A stretch of DNA of 64,000 nucleotides from Lachnospiraceae bacterium JC7. GTDB taxonomy: Bacteria > Bacillota > Clostridia > Lachnospirales > Lachnospiraceae. The stretch covers positions 1 to 64,000 of the forward strand of contig ALYD01000012.1 of NCBI GenBank assembly GCA_000513555.1, given 5' to 3'. Shown piece by piece: positions 1 through 8,246 of the stretch (the first letter of the stretch is position 1; every line of letters starts with the position of its first letter). The notes below the pieces were generated by a model. It did no database searches. It saw only the letters and a list, made by a program, of their open reading frames with translations, and was not told where the DNA came from. The position numbers and the translations under genes were made by a program.

Positions 1-27
1 TTCCTTAAAGGTTCTACTTCTTTTTTA

Positions 28-56
28 TTGTTATATTATAGACTTTCTAATATAAT
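28..56 (+). promoter_or_regulatory. sigma-A promoter of manA
   Basis: A TTGTTA -35 box (28-33) and a perfect TATAAT -10 box (51-56) are separated by 17 bp. Transcription would start near 63, leaving a short leader with an AAAGGA ribosome site just before the ATG at 101. Box quality is read directly; activity is inferred. Confidence 0.7.
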
Positions 57-100
57 GTATTTTACTTTTGCCGTATTAAATAGAAATAAAGGAAAACAAT

Positions 101-1060
101 ATGTATAATAACGAATTACTTTTCATGACTCCTTTCCTAAAGGAAGTCCTCTGGGGCGGAACCAGGCTTCAGGAAAAGTATGGATATAAATCAGACAGCG
201 AAAGCATCGGAGAAGCCTGGGTGGTAAGTGCCAACCGTAATGGCGAAAGCCGGGTTCGGGACGGACATTTCAAGGGCATGACTCTTTCAGAATTATGGAG
301 TAAGCAGCCTGAGCTTTTCGGACCTGACAGATCCGACAGCTTCCCGCTTCTTGTAAAACTGATTTACGCAAGAGACAACCTTTCCATACAGGTTCACCCT
401 GATGATGATTATGCCTATGTACATGAAAACGGCGGCAGCGGTAAGACAGAATGCTGGTATATCGCTGACTGTGAAGAGGGTGCAGACATTATCATCGGAC
501 ATAACGCAAAAAACAAAGAAGAGCTTCGGGAAATGGTCACAAACGGAGAATGGGATAAACTCCTTCGTGTCATACCTATCCACAAAGGAGACTTTTTCTA
601 TATCCCTTCCGGCACGGTTCACGCCATCCGTAAGGGCACTCTCCTTCTTGAGACCCAGCAGAACTGCGATCTAACATACAGACTGTATGATTATGATCGT
701 CTCCAGAACGGGAAACCCAGAGAGCTCCATATCGATAAGGCCATTGACGTTATAAACTATCCTTCTGATGAAAAGGATACTGCCAATGTTTCCGCTTCAC
801 CTTCTCATGATCTGTCAACCGGAGAGGCCACAGCACATGAAGAGCTTTTGAGATGCAGTTACTTTTCAGTAGATAAGTATCTTGTGAAGGACAGCCTTGA
901 CCTGACTCAGAGCCACTCCTTCCTTATAGTAGATGTTCTGGAAGGTTCAGGAACCGTTGATGGTATTCCTGTGGGGTCAGGTGATAACTTTATCGCTCCA
1001 TACAACTACGGAGAACTTCATTTCGAAGGTGATATGACCATCATCACATCCCATATCTGA
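101..1060 (+). CDS. manA: Mannose-6-phosphate isomerase, class I
   Basis: Interconverts mannose-6-phosphate and fructose-6-phosphate in the cytoplasm, linking mannose use and GDP-mannose supply to glycolysis. The 319-residue protein has the short Bacillus-type ManA length. The cupin metal site is visible: the IQVHPDD segment near residue 98, GKTECWY near 114 and SGTVHA near 169 supply the Gln/His/Glu/His zinc ligands expected in class I enzymes. The gene is single, with its own promoter and a strong terminator immediately after it. The hexose-phosphate link is potentially relevant to the mannosyltransferase-like genes at 52-61 kb, but that connection is only inferred from family roles. Confidence 0.93.
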   Translation: MYNNELLFMTPFLKEVLWGGTRLQEKYGYKSDSESIGEAWVVSANRNGESRVRDGHFKGMTLSELWSKQPELFGPDRSDSFPLLVKLIYARDNLSIQVHPDDDYAYVHENGGSGKTECWYIADCEEGADIIIGHNAKNKEELREMVTNGEWDKLLRVIPIHKGDFFYIPSGTVHAIRKGTLLLETQQNCDLTYRLYDYDRLQNGKPRELHIDKAIDVINYPSDEKDTANVSASPSHDLSTGEATAHEELLRCSYFSVDKYLVKDSLDLTQSHSFLIVDVLEGSGTVDGIPVGSGDNFIAPYNYGELHFEGDMTIITSHI

Positions 1061-1085
1061 TTTTTAATTTCATATTTCATAAATC

Positions 1086-1129
1086 AAAGGTTCAGATCAT
1101 TACCTACATGATCTGAACCTTTATTTTTT
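1086..1129 (+). terminator. Rho-independent terminator after manA
   Basis: A perfect 15-bp stem (1086-1100 with 1108-1122), a 7-nt loop and a following T-rich run. It lies 25 bp after the manA stop and isolates manA from the flavoprotein gene. Confidence 0.9.
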
Positions 1130-1203
1130 ACGGTATTTCCTGAATCCGATATATGGTAAACTTAGGTTAATTTAATAACAGAGTTTAATAGGAGGAGGAC
1201 ATC

Positions 1204-3474
1204 ATGAAAAAACACACACTCGGAATGATCTCAGTTATGACAGCTCTTTCCATGGCCGCATGCAGTGCTGCCACTGATGTTCCGGAGGCAACCACAGCTT
1301 CTGAAACCCCTGCGGCGACAGAAGAAAGTGTGGAATCTTCGAGCAACGCTTACAAGGCAGGAACTTATACAGGTGAAGCCCAGGGGCACGGGGGCACCAT
1401 CAAAGTCACTGCTGAATTTACAGAAGATGCTATTTCCTCGGTATCACTGGATCTTTCTGTCGAAACAGAGTCCATAGGTCAGGCTGCGTCAGAGACATTG
1501 ATCAAAGAAATACTTGATAATCAGTCGGCAGACTTCGACGCAGTTTCAGGCGCCACCGAAACGAGCGATGCTGTAAGACGCGCACTTAAGGATATCATCG
1601 ATCAGGCAAAGGGCATAGAAAGATCTGATTCCAAAGAAAAAACAGCATTGACAGACGGAACCTACACCGCTTCAGCAACATCCTTTGGTTTTACAGGCGA
1701 TATGGTGGGCGAAGTAACTGTCAAAGACGGAAAACTCTCGGATATAAAGATCACCGAAGAAACCGATTCAGTTACAGGTCAATGGTTCAAGACCGCAGAA
1801 GAAAAGCTCATTCCAAGGATACTCGAAGCTCAGTCCCTGGGCATTGACTCCGTATCAGGCGCCACTGCTTCATCAGGTGCCATAAAGAAGATAGTTGCCG
1901 GTGCCATCGACGCCGCAGGCGGAAACTCTGATGAGTGGTATCAGGCTCCTGCAAAATCAACTGAAACCGTAAAGCTCGAAGGCTATGATGTTGTGGTTGT
2001 AGGACTCGGCGGTTCAGGCATACTTTCATATTGTGCAGCCGCAAAAGCAGGCGCAAAGGTATTCGGACTCGAGCAGGCTGCCGCCCTCGGAGGAAATTCA
2101 GCATCGGTTTACGGCCCTATGGCCATCAATTCAAAAAATCTTGCTGAAAAATACAATGACGGCAAGGACTATATGGATGCCGATGACCTGTATGATACAT
2201 GGATCGAGTATGTGGAAACTGACAAAAAAGCAGACATAATCCGAAAGGCCATAGACGATTCCGGAACCACTCTTGACTATTATATGGACAATTTCGACTT
2301 TGAATTCGATGGCATGAACGGACTTCTCGGATCCTTTGTACGCAAAGACTGGGATAAGGAATGGACAGTTTATACTGCTGACGAAAACAATACAAAGTGG
2401 TATATCCTGGGTCCTGATCACAGCTACCAGTTCATCCGTGCCATGGAAAAGGCGAAGGCCATGAACAAGGATAATGACTACATGCTGGAGCTCAAGGGCG
2501 AAGAACTCATCACCGATGAGTCAGGAAATATCACCGGCGTAAGATGTACCTACTATGACGGCACAACCTACGAAGTATACGGTAAGAACGTGATCCTCGC
2601 CACCGGAGGTTTCATCGGAAATGATGATATGATGAAGGAATACTTCGGATATACTGCCAATGTTATAGGCGATACTCTTGCAAAGGGTGATGGTATCAGG
2701 ATGGGACAGTCTGCTGGCGGTGCGACTTATGCCATGAGGACACTTCCTATGATCCACCTTTCACAGGTTCCGAACATTATCAGAACCGGTGACCTCACCG
2801 CTGACCAGAAAGCGATCCTCTCAGCTCTTGCCATCACAACAGAGGCCCCTGAGGTAACTATCAACGGTGAAAAATGGGGAGCCGAAGATGCATCAGGAAC
2901 AGATGAGTCAACCGGTCTCACAGTCGGAATAGCTTATGCACCGGGATTCATGTATTACACTGCATGGAGTCAGGAAGACATCGATAATATCCGTACAAAC
3001 GGCCTTTCAGAAACCACTGCCAATGCAAATGTAAACTTCATCGGAAACGGAGGTACTCTTCCTGCAGCCGGTACTCCTGTTCCCGATATCGACACCATCC
3101 TCTCAGTGGGAGAAGAATTCAATGATGTGCTATCAGGTACACCTTTAGAGCTTGCAGAAAAAATGAACGTTGATCCAACAACCCTTGCAGAAACTCTCGG
3201 AACCACAAAGGACAGCAAGGATAAGTTCTATCTTGTTGCCTGCGCCGGATGGTCATATGGAACAGTAGGTTCACTGGATGTAGACATTAACATGAACGTT
3301 CTCAGAGAAGACGGAACACCTATCGAAAACCTCTATGCAGTCGGTCAGGACTCAGAAGGTGTCTGCAATGCCGACGGCAAGGCATATAGCCCATGGGGCG
3401 GTCAGGCTCAGTCATGGACCTTCGTATCAGGAAGGATCGCAGGAGAAAATGCCGCGAAATCTGCACTGGGATGA
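1204..3474 (+). CDS. Secreted lipoprotein reductase: two FMN-binding domains plus fumarate-reductase-like FAD domain
   Basis: A 756-residue extracytoplasmic flavoprotein. It starts with a lipoprotein signal (lipobox ending at Cys20), then a Ser/Thr/Glu-rich linker, then two FMN_bind domains. Each FMN_bind domain carries the SGAT attachment motif (Thr118 and Thr221), which in known homologues receives FMN covalently from ApbE. From about residue 260 comes an FAD_binding_2 domain with GLGGSG and the C-terminal GRIAGENAA signature. Family members such as fumarate, urocanate and related reductases reduce alpha,beta-unsaturated substrates as terminal electron acceptors. The C-terminal active-site region reads SPWGGQAQSW where family members usually have an Arg-containing RLGGN-like segment, so the substrate is probably not plain fumarate. 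An AGGAGG site precedes the ATG by 8 bases. No ApbE or electron donor gene lies nearby. The domain call is sure; the substrate is unknown. Confidence 0.85.
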   Translation: MKKHTLGMISVMTALSMAACSAATDVPEATTASETPAATEESVESSSNAYKAGTYTGEAQGHGGTIKVTAEFTEDAISSVSLDLSVETESIGQAASETLIKEILDNQSADFDAVSGATETSDAVRRALKDIIDQAKGIERSDSKEKTALTDGTYTASATSFGFTGDMVGEVTVKDGKLSDIKITEETDSVTGQWFKTAEEKLIPRILEAQSLGIDSVSGATASSGAIKKIVAGAIDAAGGNSDEWYQAPAKSTETVKLEGYDVVVVGLGGSGILSYCAAAKAGAKVFGLEQAAALGGNSASVYGPMAINSKNLAEKYNDGKDYMDADDLYDTWIEYVETDKKADIIRKAIDDSGTTLDYYMDNFDFEFDGMNGLLGSFVRKDWDKEWTVYTADENNTKWYILGPDHSYQFIRAMEKAKAMNKDNDYMLELKGEELITDESGNITGVRCTYYDGTTYEVYGKNVILATGGFIGNDDMMKEYFGYTANVIGDTLAKGDGIRMGQSAGGATYAMRTLPMIHLSQVPNIIRTGDLTADQKAILSALAITTEAPEVTINGEKWGAEDASGTDESTGLTVGIAYAPGFMYYTAWSQEDIDNIRTNGLSETTANANVNFIGNGGTLPAAGTPVPDIDTILSVGEEFNDVLSGTPLELAEKMNVDPTTLAETLGTTKDSKDKFYLVACAGWSYGTVGSLDVDINMNVLREDGTPIENLYAVGQDSEGVCNADGKAYSPWGGQAQSWTFVSGRIAGENAAKSALG

Positions 3475-3520
3475 TTCGTTTGTTATAAACATCATCCATT
3501 AAGTTTTTAAATCATCACAA

Positions 3521-3570
3521 AAAACGCCCCCGGAACATTGGAGTTGTGATCCTATGTTCCGGGGACGTTT
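3521..3570. terminator. Bidirectional terminator between flavoprotein and glycerate kinase genes
   Basis: A GC-rich inverted repeat (CCCCGGAACAT and its complement ATGTTCCGGGG) with an A-run on the left and a short T-run on the right. It sits between two convergent genes and can stop both; the longer T-run serves the minus strand. Confidence 0.85.
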
Positions 3571-3600
3571 CACAATGTGACAGACACTTTCTTATTTACT

Positions 3601-4743
3601 TTATGCCTTCACTTTCATTCCGGCCTTTATAAATCTGAACATGCGGACAGCCCCTTTATAATAAAGCTCCTCCGCCTTATCAAGTGCCTCCTGAAGGGGC
3701 ATCGGACTGTCAACAGTAGTCATGATGGAATCGATACCATGCTCATAGATCTTTTCATAATCCTTGCCGAGGCCTCCGCAGAGAGCAACAACAGGAACCT
3801 CCTGCTTCTTTGAACGGTCTCCTACACCCTGCATTACCTTACCGAAGCAGGACTGCCAGTCAGTGCGGCCCTCTCCTGTCACAACGAGGTCAACACCCTT
3901 AAGACGCTCATCGAAATCAATAAGATCAAGTACTGTCTCGATGCCGGATTTCATTTCCGCTCCAAGGAAAACCTTAAGGGCTGCGCCCAGTCCTCCGGCT
4001 GCTCCTGTCCCCTTTATCTCGTCGGGGTTGATACCAAACTCTCTTATGATAACATCACGATAGTTCTGCATTCCCTTTTCAAGCTCATCAAGTATCTCAG
4101 GAGTTCCGCCCTTCTGCTTTCCGAAGGTGTAGGTCGCACCATCAGGACCGCAAAGAGGATTTGTAACATCACACATAACTGTAAAATGTGCCTTCTTTAC
4201 AGCAGGATCAAGCCCTGTCATATCAATGTGATGAACCTTTGCGAGATCACTTCCCTTTCCCTCAAGAACATTACCATCCTTATCAAGGAATCTGATTCCG
4301 AGGGCCGAAGCAAAGCCCATTCCGCCGTCATTGGTAGCTGAACCTCCTATGGCAATTGCTATCTCTGTGTAACCTGCATCAAGAGCTGCCTTTAAAAGTT
4401 CACCTGTACCGTAGGTCGTGGTATTAAGGGGATTTCTTTTCTCCATGGGGACCATAGGGAGTCCTGACGCCGCAGCCATCTCAAGTACAGCCTCAGTATC
4501 AGACAGTTTTCCGTAGAAGCCATGCTCTGTCTCCATGAGAGGTCCATGAACGTCAACGTAGACCATCTCACCCTTTCTTGCCTTTACAACAGCTTCTGTT
4601 GTTCCTTCACCACCGTCAGCAACAGGAACGCCTCCTGTCTCACACTCCCCGAAAACCTCATGAGCTGCCTTTGTAAGAAGTTCGATGGTCTGGTCGCTGG
4701 ATATGGTTCCCTTAAAGGAATCCGATGCAAAAAGTAGTTTCAT
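3601..4743 (-). CDS. garK: Glycerate kinase (GarK/GlxK family)
   Basis: Phosphorylates D-glycerate, the last step that feeds aldarate carbon into glycolysis. The 380-residue length is typical of the class II family. Characteristic segments are SFKGTISSDQ at the N-terminus, ADGGEGT near residue 44, a GGSATNDGGMGFASALG glycine-rich block, TYTFGKQKGG, GTGAAGGLG and TGEGRTDWQS. It is the last gene of a minus-strand operon, garR - PPC protein - garK, with a terminator right after it. Product position (2- or 3-phosphoglycerate) cannot be read from sequence; the E. coli homologue makes 2-phosphoglycerate. Confidence 0.95.
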   Translation of the reverse strand: MKLLFASDSFKGTISSDQTIELLTKAAHEVFGECETGGVPVADGGEGTTEAVVKARKGEMVYVDVHGPLMETEHGFYGKLSDTEAVLEMAAASGLPMVPMEKRNPLNTTTYGTGELLKAALDAGYTEIAIAIGGSATNDGGMGFASALGIRFLDKDGNVLEGKGSDLAKVHHIDMTGLDPAVKKAHFTVMCDVTNPLCGPDGATYTFGKQKGGTPEILDELEKGMQNYRDVIIREFGINPDEIKGTGAAGGLGAALKVFLGAEMKSGIETVLDLIDFDERLKGVDLVVTGEGRTDWQSCFGKVMQGVGDRSKKQEVPVVALCGGLGKDYEKIYEHGIDSIMTTVDSPMPLQEALDKAEELYYKGAVRMFRFIKAGMKVKA

Positions 4744-4844
4744 CCGTATTTCTCCTTTGCAGCTCCTGCTGCCTTTTTATAAAAGAAATGCGAATGCTTA
4801 TATCCAACATCCGCAAATCAATAATCATATAATGCCATAATTCA

Positions 4845-5273
4845 TCAGTCAAATTTGAAAAGATTAAGTCCCGTGTTTGTGATACTGTCCTTTTCTCTTC
4901 CCACGTGACCGTCGATGACTGTTATGAAGATCTCTGATGTACCGCTGATACGTACAGCCTTAAGATGACCACCGTAGGTGTGGCCCTCCGCGTCAGAAGC
5001 ATTGATATGAACATGAAGATACGGCTTTCCGTCCATCTCTGTGATGTTTCCGACGATTGAAGTTATTTCAAGAGGCTTGTCCAGCTTTATCTCGCTGAAC
5101 TGCTGCTTCTCAACGTCGTAAAGCCCCATTACGAGATGATCTGCTGCCCCAAGTCCGACTATGGAACCAAGGCTTATCTTCTCCTTCTCGCAAAGCTTAA
5201 CTATAGTTTCCATGACCTCCTCACCGCGGTCTATACGTAAAACGATCTGATTTCCGAATACTCTGTAATCCAT
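4845..5273 (-). CDS. PPC (DUF296) domain protein
   Basis: A 142-residue single-domain PPC/DUF296 protein. Recognisable features are the IVGLGAADHLVMGLYD core, the HVHINASDAEG histidine segment and the C-terminal FITVIDGHVGRE strand. In plants this domain accompanies AT-hooks; stand-alone bacterial members form trimers with a possible metal or ligand site and have no agreed function. The start at 5273 is chosen over the ATG 10 codons upstream because GAAGGGAG lies just before it. It sits between garR and garK in one transcription unit, suggesting a role tied to aldarate or glycerate use, either regulatory or ligand-handling; that is inference. Confidence 0.75.
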   Translation of the reverse strand: MDYRVFGNQIVLRIDRGEEVMETIVKLCEKEKISLGSIVGLGAADHLVMGLYDVEKQQFSEIKLDKPLEITSIVGNITEMDGKPYLHVHINASDAEGHTYGGHLKAVRISGTSEIFITVIDGHVGREKDSITNTGLNLFKFD

Positions 5274-5324
5274 GATTCTGCTCCCTTCATTTATTACATG
5301 CAATACTTATGAAGCTTGTATAAA

Positions 5325-6215
5325 TTATGCTTCAGCGATTGAAACTCCGGTCATGCGCTCATAATACTTTATTATATCGTCATGGTCGCAGTTTTCCTCA
5401 CCATGATTCATGAGCTCCTGCATAACCTCCATCATATGTGCGGTCATAGGAACAGGCATGTTTATAGCATGTGCTGCGTTCAAGGCATTGGTAAGATCCT
5501 TTATGTGGAGCTTGATACGGAATCCCGGCTCATAGTTCCCGGAAAGCATCATAGGAGCCTTCGCATCCATAACTGTCGACCCTGCAAGTCCGCCTCGGAT
5601 AGCCTCATATACAAGCCTCGGATCTGTTCCGGCCTTCTTTGCAAATGTAAGAGCCTCTGCAACTACACCTATGTTTGCAGCTACCACCATCTGATTTGCA
5701 AGCTTTGCAACATTACCTGAACCGATAGGTCCTACATAAACAACTGATGAAGCCATAGCCTTAAGAACAGGAAGGAACTTATCAAAGGACTCCTTTTTTC
5801 CGCCTGCCATAACTGAAAGTGTACCGTCGATAGCCTTTGGCTCTCCTCCGGAAACCGGGCAGTCAAGAAGCTCGATACCGCTCTTTTCAAGCTCTGCCGA
5901 TATCTTCTGTGATTCAACCGGGTCGATAGATGACATGTCAAGAACTGTGATACCGCTCTTTCCACCCTCAACAACTCCTCCTGCACCAAGAGTAACCTCA
6001 CGAACCTGCGGGCTGTTGGGAAGCATGGTGATAATAACATCACATCCCTGCTTTACTTCATCTGCCGCATTCTTTGCGCCTTTAGCTCCGAGAGCCACGA
6101 ACTCATCTATAACTTCCTGCTTATGTGTTGTTACGACTACATCAAAGCCTGCCTTTATAAGGTTCTTTGCCATTGGCTTACCCATGATTCCAAGTCCTAC
6201 AAAACCGATCTTCAT
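5325..6215 (-). CDS. garR: Tartronate semialdehyde reductase (2-hydroxy-3-oxopropionate reductase), copy 1
   Basis: NAD(P)H-dependent reduction of tartronate semialdehyde to D-glycerate. The 296-residue protein belongs to the 3-hydroxyisobutyrate dehydrogenase superfamily. An N-terminal Rossmann fold has GFVGLGIMG at residues 4-12, a substrate loop CPVSGGEPKAIDG follows, and the catalytic-lysine helix SGNVAKLANQ leads into an all-helical C-terminal domain. It is first gene of garR-PPC-garK. A second copy lies at 10240-11130; the C-terminal halves of the two are almost identical while the N-terminal halves differ more. The leader region carries the phased TTTCA boxes shared with the garR2 promoter, implying common control. 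Confidence 0.92.
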   Translation of the reverse strand: MKIGFVGLGIMGKPMAKNLIKAGFDVVVTTHKQEVIDEFVALGAKGAKNAADEVKQGCDVIITMLPNSPQVREVTLGAGGVVEGGKSGITVLDMSSIDPVESQKISAELEKSGIELLDCPVSGGEPKAIDGTLSVMAGGKKESFDKFLPVLKAMASSVVYVGPIGSGNVAKLANQMVVAANIGVVAEALTFAKKAGTDPRLVYEAIRGGLAGSTVMDAKAPMMLSGNYEPGFRIKLHIKDLTNALNAAHAINMPVPMTAHMMEVMQELMNHGEENCDHDDIIKYYERMTGVSIAEA

Positions 6216-6305
6216 ATTCTTTCTCCTCTGTTCTATTTTGTGAAATTACCAAAAGTTCTTTTCGAACGATCCAAACAAATTGAGCCTTCCAAACCAGGCA
6301 CTACA

Positions 6306-6334
6306 ATCTTATTAAAACGCGAAATCATAAACAA
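6306..6334 (-). promoter_or_regulatory. Weak candidate promoter of the garR-PPC-garK operon
   Basis: On the minus strand TTGTTT (6329-6334) and TAAGAT (6306-6311) are 17 bp apart, placing the start near 6299. Both boxes are poor matches, as expected for an activator-dependent promoter. No -24/-12 sigma-54 element was seen here. The phased TTTCA boxes lie about 100-130 bp upstream. Confidence 0.35.
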
Positions 6335-6396
6335 TCCGAAATCCGCACAAAGGGGCTTCGCTTTTTTAACGCAAATGTATAAATGGGTTGTATTTC

Positions 6397-6431
6397 ATTC
6401 ATACTGTTTCAATACGATTCATCATATTTCG
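6397..6431. promoter_or_regulatory. Phased TTTCA box array A (upstream of garR)
   Basis: Four wTTC(A/G) boxes begin at 6397, 6407, 6417 and 6427, exactly 10 bp apart. The core at 6406-6422 fits the 17-bp pattern GTTTCAATwyrwTTCAT found twice more, at 8035-8051 and 11305-11321. Candidate operator for the PrpR-like regulator encoded next to it; the protein-site link is inference. Confidence 0.6.
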
Positions 6432-6440
6432 TTTTTATCC

Positions 6441-8024
6441 TCACGTCATGAGATTGTACTTCCTGAGCTTCCTCCAGAGGGTGGTCTTGCTTATTCCAAG
6501 TTCGATTGCGGTTTTCTCCCTGTTTCCCATGTTCTTGCTGATGGTCTTAAGTATCCGGTCTCTCTCGAGATCCTGAACCGTCATGCTGCGACCGGATTTT
6601 TCTACTATATGAGAATGATCCGACATTCCGGGATCTTCGTTTTCATCATAAAAAGCTCCTGCTGATGTTCTGTCCTTTTCTTTATGATCCTCAGCATCCT
6701 CATCAAACCTCTTTACATATCCTTCACCATAAAGTTCATCATAAAGCTCTTTTATATCTACAGCCTTTATGTTCCTGCGCTCCATGCTTATCACAAGTCT
6801 TTCTATAAAGCTTTCAAGCTGTATCCTGCCTCCGGTCCAAGGCTCCAGCTCCAGCTCCCGTTCTCCGTCCTTCGTAAGAACGTGATACTTTCCGTATCGT
6901 TCCGTTATACTCTGCATGTAGACATTGGCAAGATAAACTATATCCTCAGGAGTCTCCGAAAGAGACGGAATATTTATGGCAAATGCCGACATCCTTGCAT
7001 AAAGCTCCGGTATGAGATACTCCCTGTAGTTTCCGGTCTTTGCCACCATGATCACATTTCTGAACATCAGGATCTCCATCAGCTTCTTCTGAGATCTTTC
7101 ATCCAGATACTCGATGTTGTTTATGACGAGAGTACCCTTAAGAGAGTCATTGACCTTTCCGTTCCGGCCGTACAGATCATCGTAAGCCGGCTTTCCCTTC
7201 TCACAGTCATAAATCACCAGCTTTTCCTGGGAATGCCTGGAGCTGTTATGCATGGCATTGATAAAAGCTCTGTGGAGATTCCCCACAGGCTCCACTATGA
7301 GCTTCGGGCAATCCGTCCTTGAAAGCTTTTCAGCAAGATCCACAGTCTTCTGCATCTTCCGGCTCTTATACGGAAAGTTTACAAATGAGTTTTCCTTTTT
7401 TCCTGTGCCCTTTTCCCTGCTGATTACTGCATGCACAGGAATCTCACCGTTCTCAAAGGTATCTGCAAGAAGAAATGCTTCCTTGATGGCATTTTTTACC
7501 GAATCCTCTGTGTTTGCAAGATACAGTGAAGGGATCCCTGCATTATCAGCCATGTTCAGTACCGTTGAACCGCCGATGATAAGGTCTGCCCTGTCTTCGA
7601 TGGCCTGCATGGCCGCAGGCTTCAGAAGCTCCGGATTCTGCACCAGATACTCCCTGAGATTCACTCCGCACTTTTCACCTATCCCTGTCATGTCACAGGC
7701 CATATTCTTTGACATGACTATAGCGATATTAGGGTGCTCCTTGCCTAATATCCTCCTGGCTCTTCCAAGCATATCTATGAGACCCTGCTGTGTCATGATT
7801 ATCTCCACAACAGAAACATCCGTATACTGCTTTATAACTGTGGCCTGAAGCCCTCTCGCGATGATGATGTCCGCCCCCTGATTTATAGCCTGACGGGCTT
7901 CCGTTACAGCACTTTCAGTTTCGATCACCTTCATCATAAAAAGACGTTTTTTCATCTCCTGTAAAGCATCATGTGAAAGTCTGAACAACTCATCATTCGG
8001 TACCAGCAGCGCTATATTTGCCAT
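6441..8024 (-). CDS. PrpR-type transcriptional regulator with degenerate AAA+ domain and Fis HTH
   Basis: A 527-residue regulator in three parts. Residues about 1-195 form a PrpR_N sensor fold with IIARGLQAT near 53-61. Residues about 225-430 align with the sigma-54 activator AAA+ domain. Residues about 484-523 form a Fis-type HTH (AIELGISKTTLWRKLRKY). The AAA+ part has lost its motifs: the Walker A position reads EPVGNLHR (245-252) with no GxxxxGK, the GAFTGA loop is absent, and the Walker B segment reads GTLVINNI instead of GTLFLDEI. It therefore probably neither hydrolyses ATP nor contacts sigma-54, and would act as a plain DNA-binding switch. The start at 8024 is chosen for its GGAGG; it is four bases upstream, which is short but the best available. 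No terminator is visible before garR, so read-through is possible. Confidence 0.85.
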   Translation of the reverse strand: MANIALLVPNDELFRLSHDALQEMKKRLFMMKVIETESAVTEARQAINQGADIIIARGLQATVIKQYTDVSVVEIIMTQQGLIDMLGRARRILGKEHPNIAIVMSKNMACDMTGIGEKCGVNLREYLVQNPELLKPAAMQAIEDRADLIIGGSTVLNMADNAGIPSLYLANTEDSVKNAIKEAFLLADTFENGEIPVHAVISREKGTGKKENSFVNFPYKSRKMQKTVDLAEKLSRTDCPKLIVEPVGNLHRAFINAMHNSSRHSQEKLVIYDCEKGKPAYDDLYGRNGKVNDSLKGTLVINNIEYLDERSQKKLMEILMFRNVIMVAKTGNYREYLIPELYARMSAFAINIPSLSETPEDIVYLANVYMQSITERYGKYHVLTKDGERELELEPWTGGRIQLESFIERLVISMERRNIKAVDIKELYDELYGEGYVKRFDEDAEDHKEKDRTSAGAFYDENEDPGMSDHSHIVEKSGRSMTVQDLERDRILKTISKNMGNREKTAIELGISKTTLWRKLRKYNLMT

Positions 8025-8035
8025 ATCTCCTCCGG

Positions 8036-8060
8036 TTTCAATATATTTCATATTATTTCA
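8036..8060. promoter_or_regulatory. Phased TTTCA box array B (regulator leader)
   Basis: Three perfect TTTCA boxes start at 8036, 8046 and 8056. The 8035-8051 core matches arrays A and C. They lie between the regulator's -10 box and its start codon, reaching the ribosome site, which is where an autorepressor would bind. Confidence 0.6.
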
Positions 8061-8077
8061 ATATTCTAACATATCAG

Positions 8078-8106
8078 ATAATAAAAATCACATTCCTGTA
8101 TTTCAA
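8078..8106 (-). promoter_or_regulatory. Promoter of the PrpR-like regulator
   Basis: On the minus strand TTGAAA (8101-8106) and TATTAT (8078-8083) with a 17-bp spacer, each one mismatch from consensus. Start near 8071, so the TTTCA boxes at 8036-8060 fall at about +11 to +35. Confidence 0.65.
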
Positions 8107-8174
8107 TTTAATACTTCAGATGCACACTGATCCAATCAGAATAAATATCAAAGATCAGTATCATCTATAGTAAA

Positions 8175-8202
8175 AGAGGCACCGATTTTCATCGATACCT
8201 CT
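8175..8202 (-). terminator. Terminator after the aldo/keto reductase gene
   Basis: Minus-strand stem AGAGGTATCGAT with ATCGGTGCCTCT, a GAAA loop and a following TTTTAC tail, 45 bp beyond the stop codon. Confidence 0.8.
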
Positions 8203-8246
8203 AAATCCGCTATATTAAAACTTCTATTTAAATAGTTTCAAGGTTT

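Noticed and set aside
6216-6440. Sigma-54 (-24/-12) promoter expected for a PrpR-type activator
   Set aside because: No GG-N10-GC element with acceptable flanks was found here or at 11131-11312; sigma-A-like boxes fit better.
6123-6665. 180-codon plus-strand open frame spanning the garR-regulator gap
   Set aside because: It overlaps both real genes, has no ribosome site and no recognisable domain.
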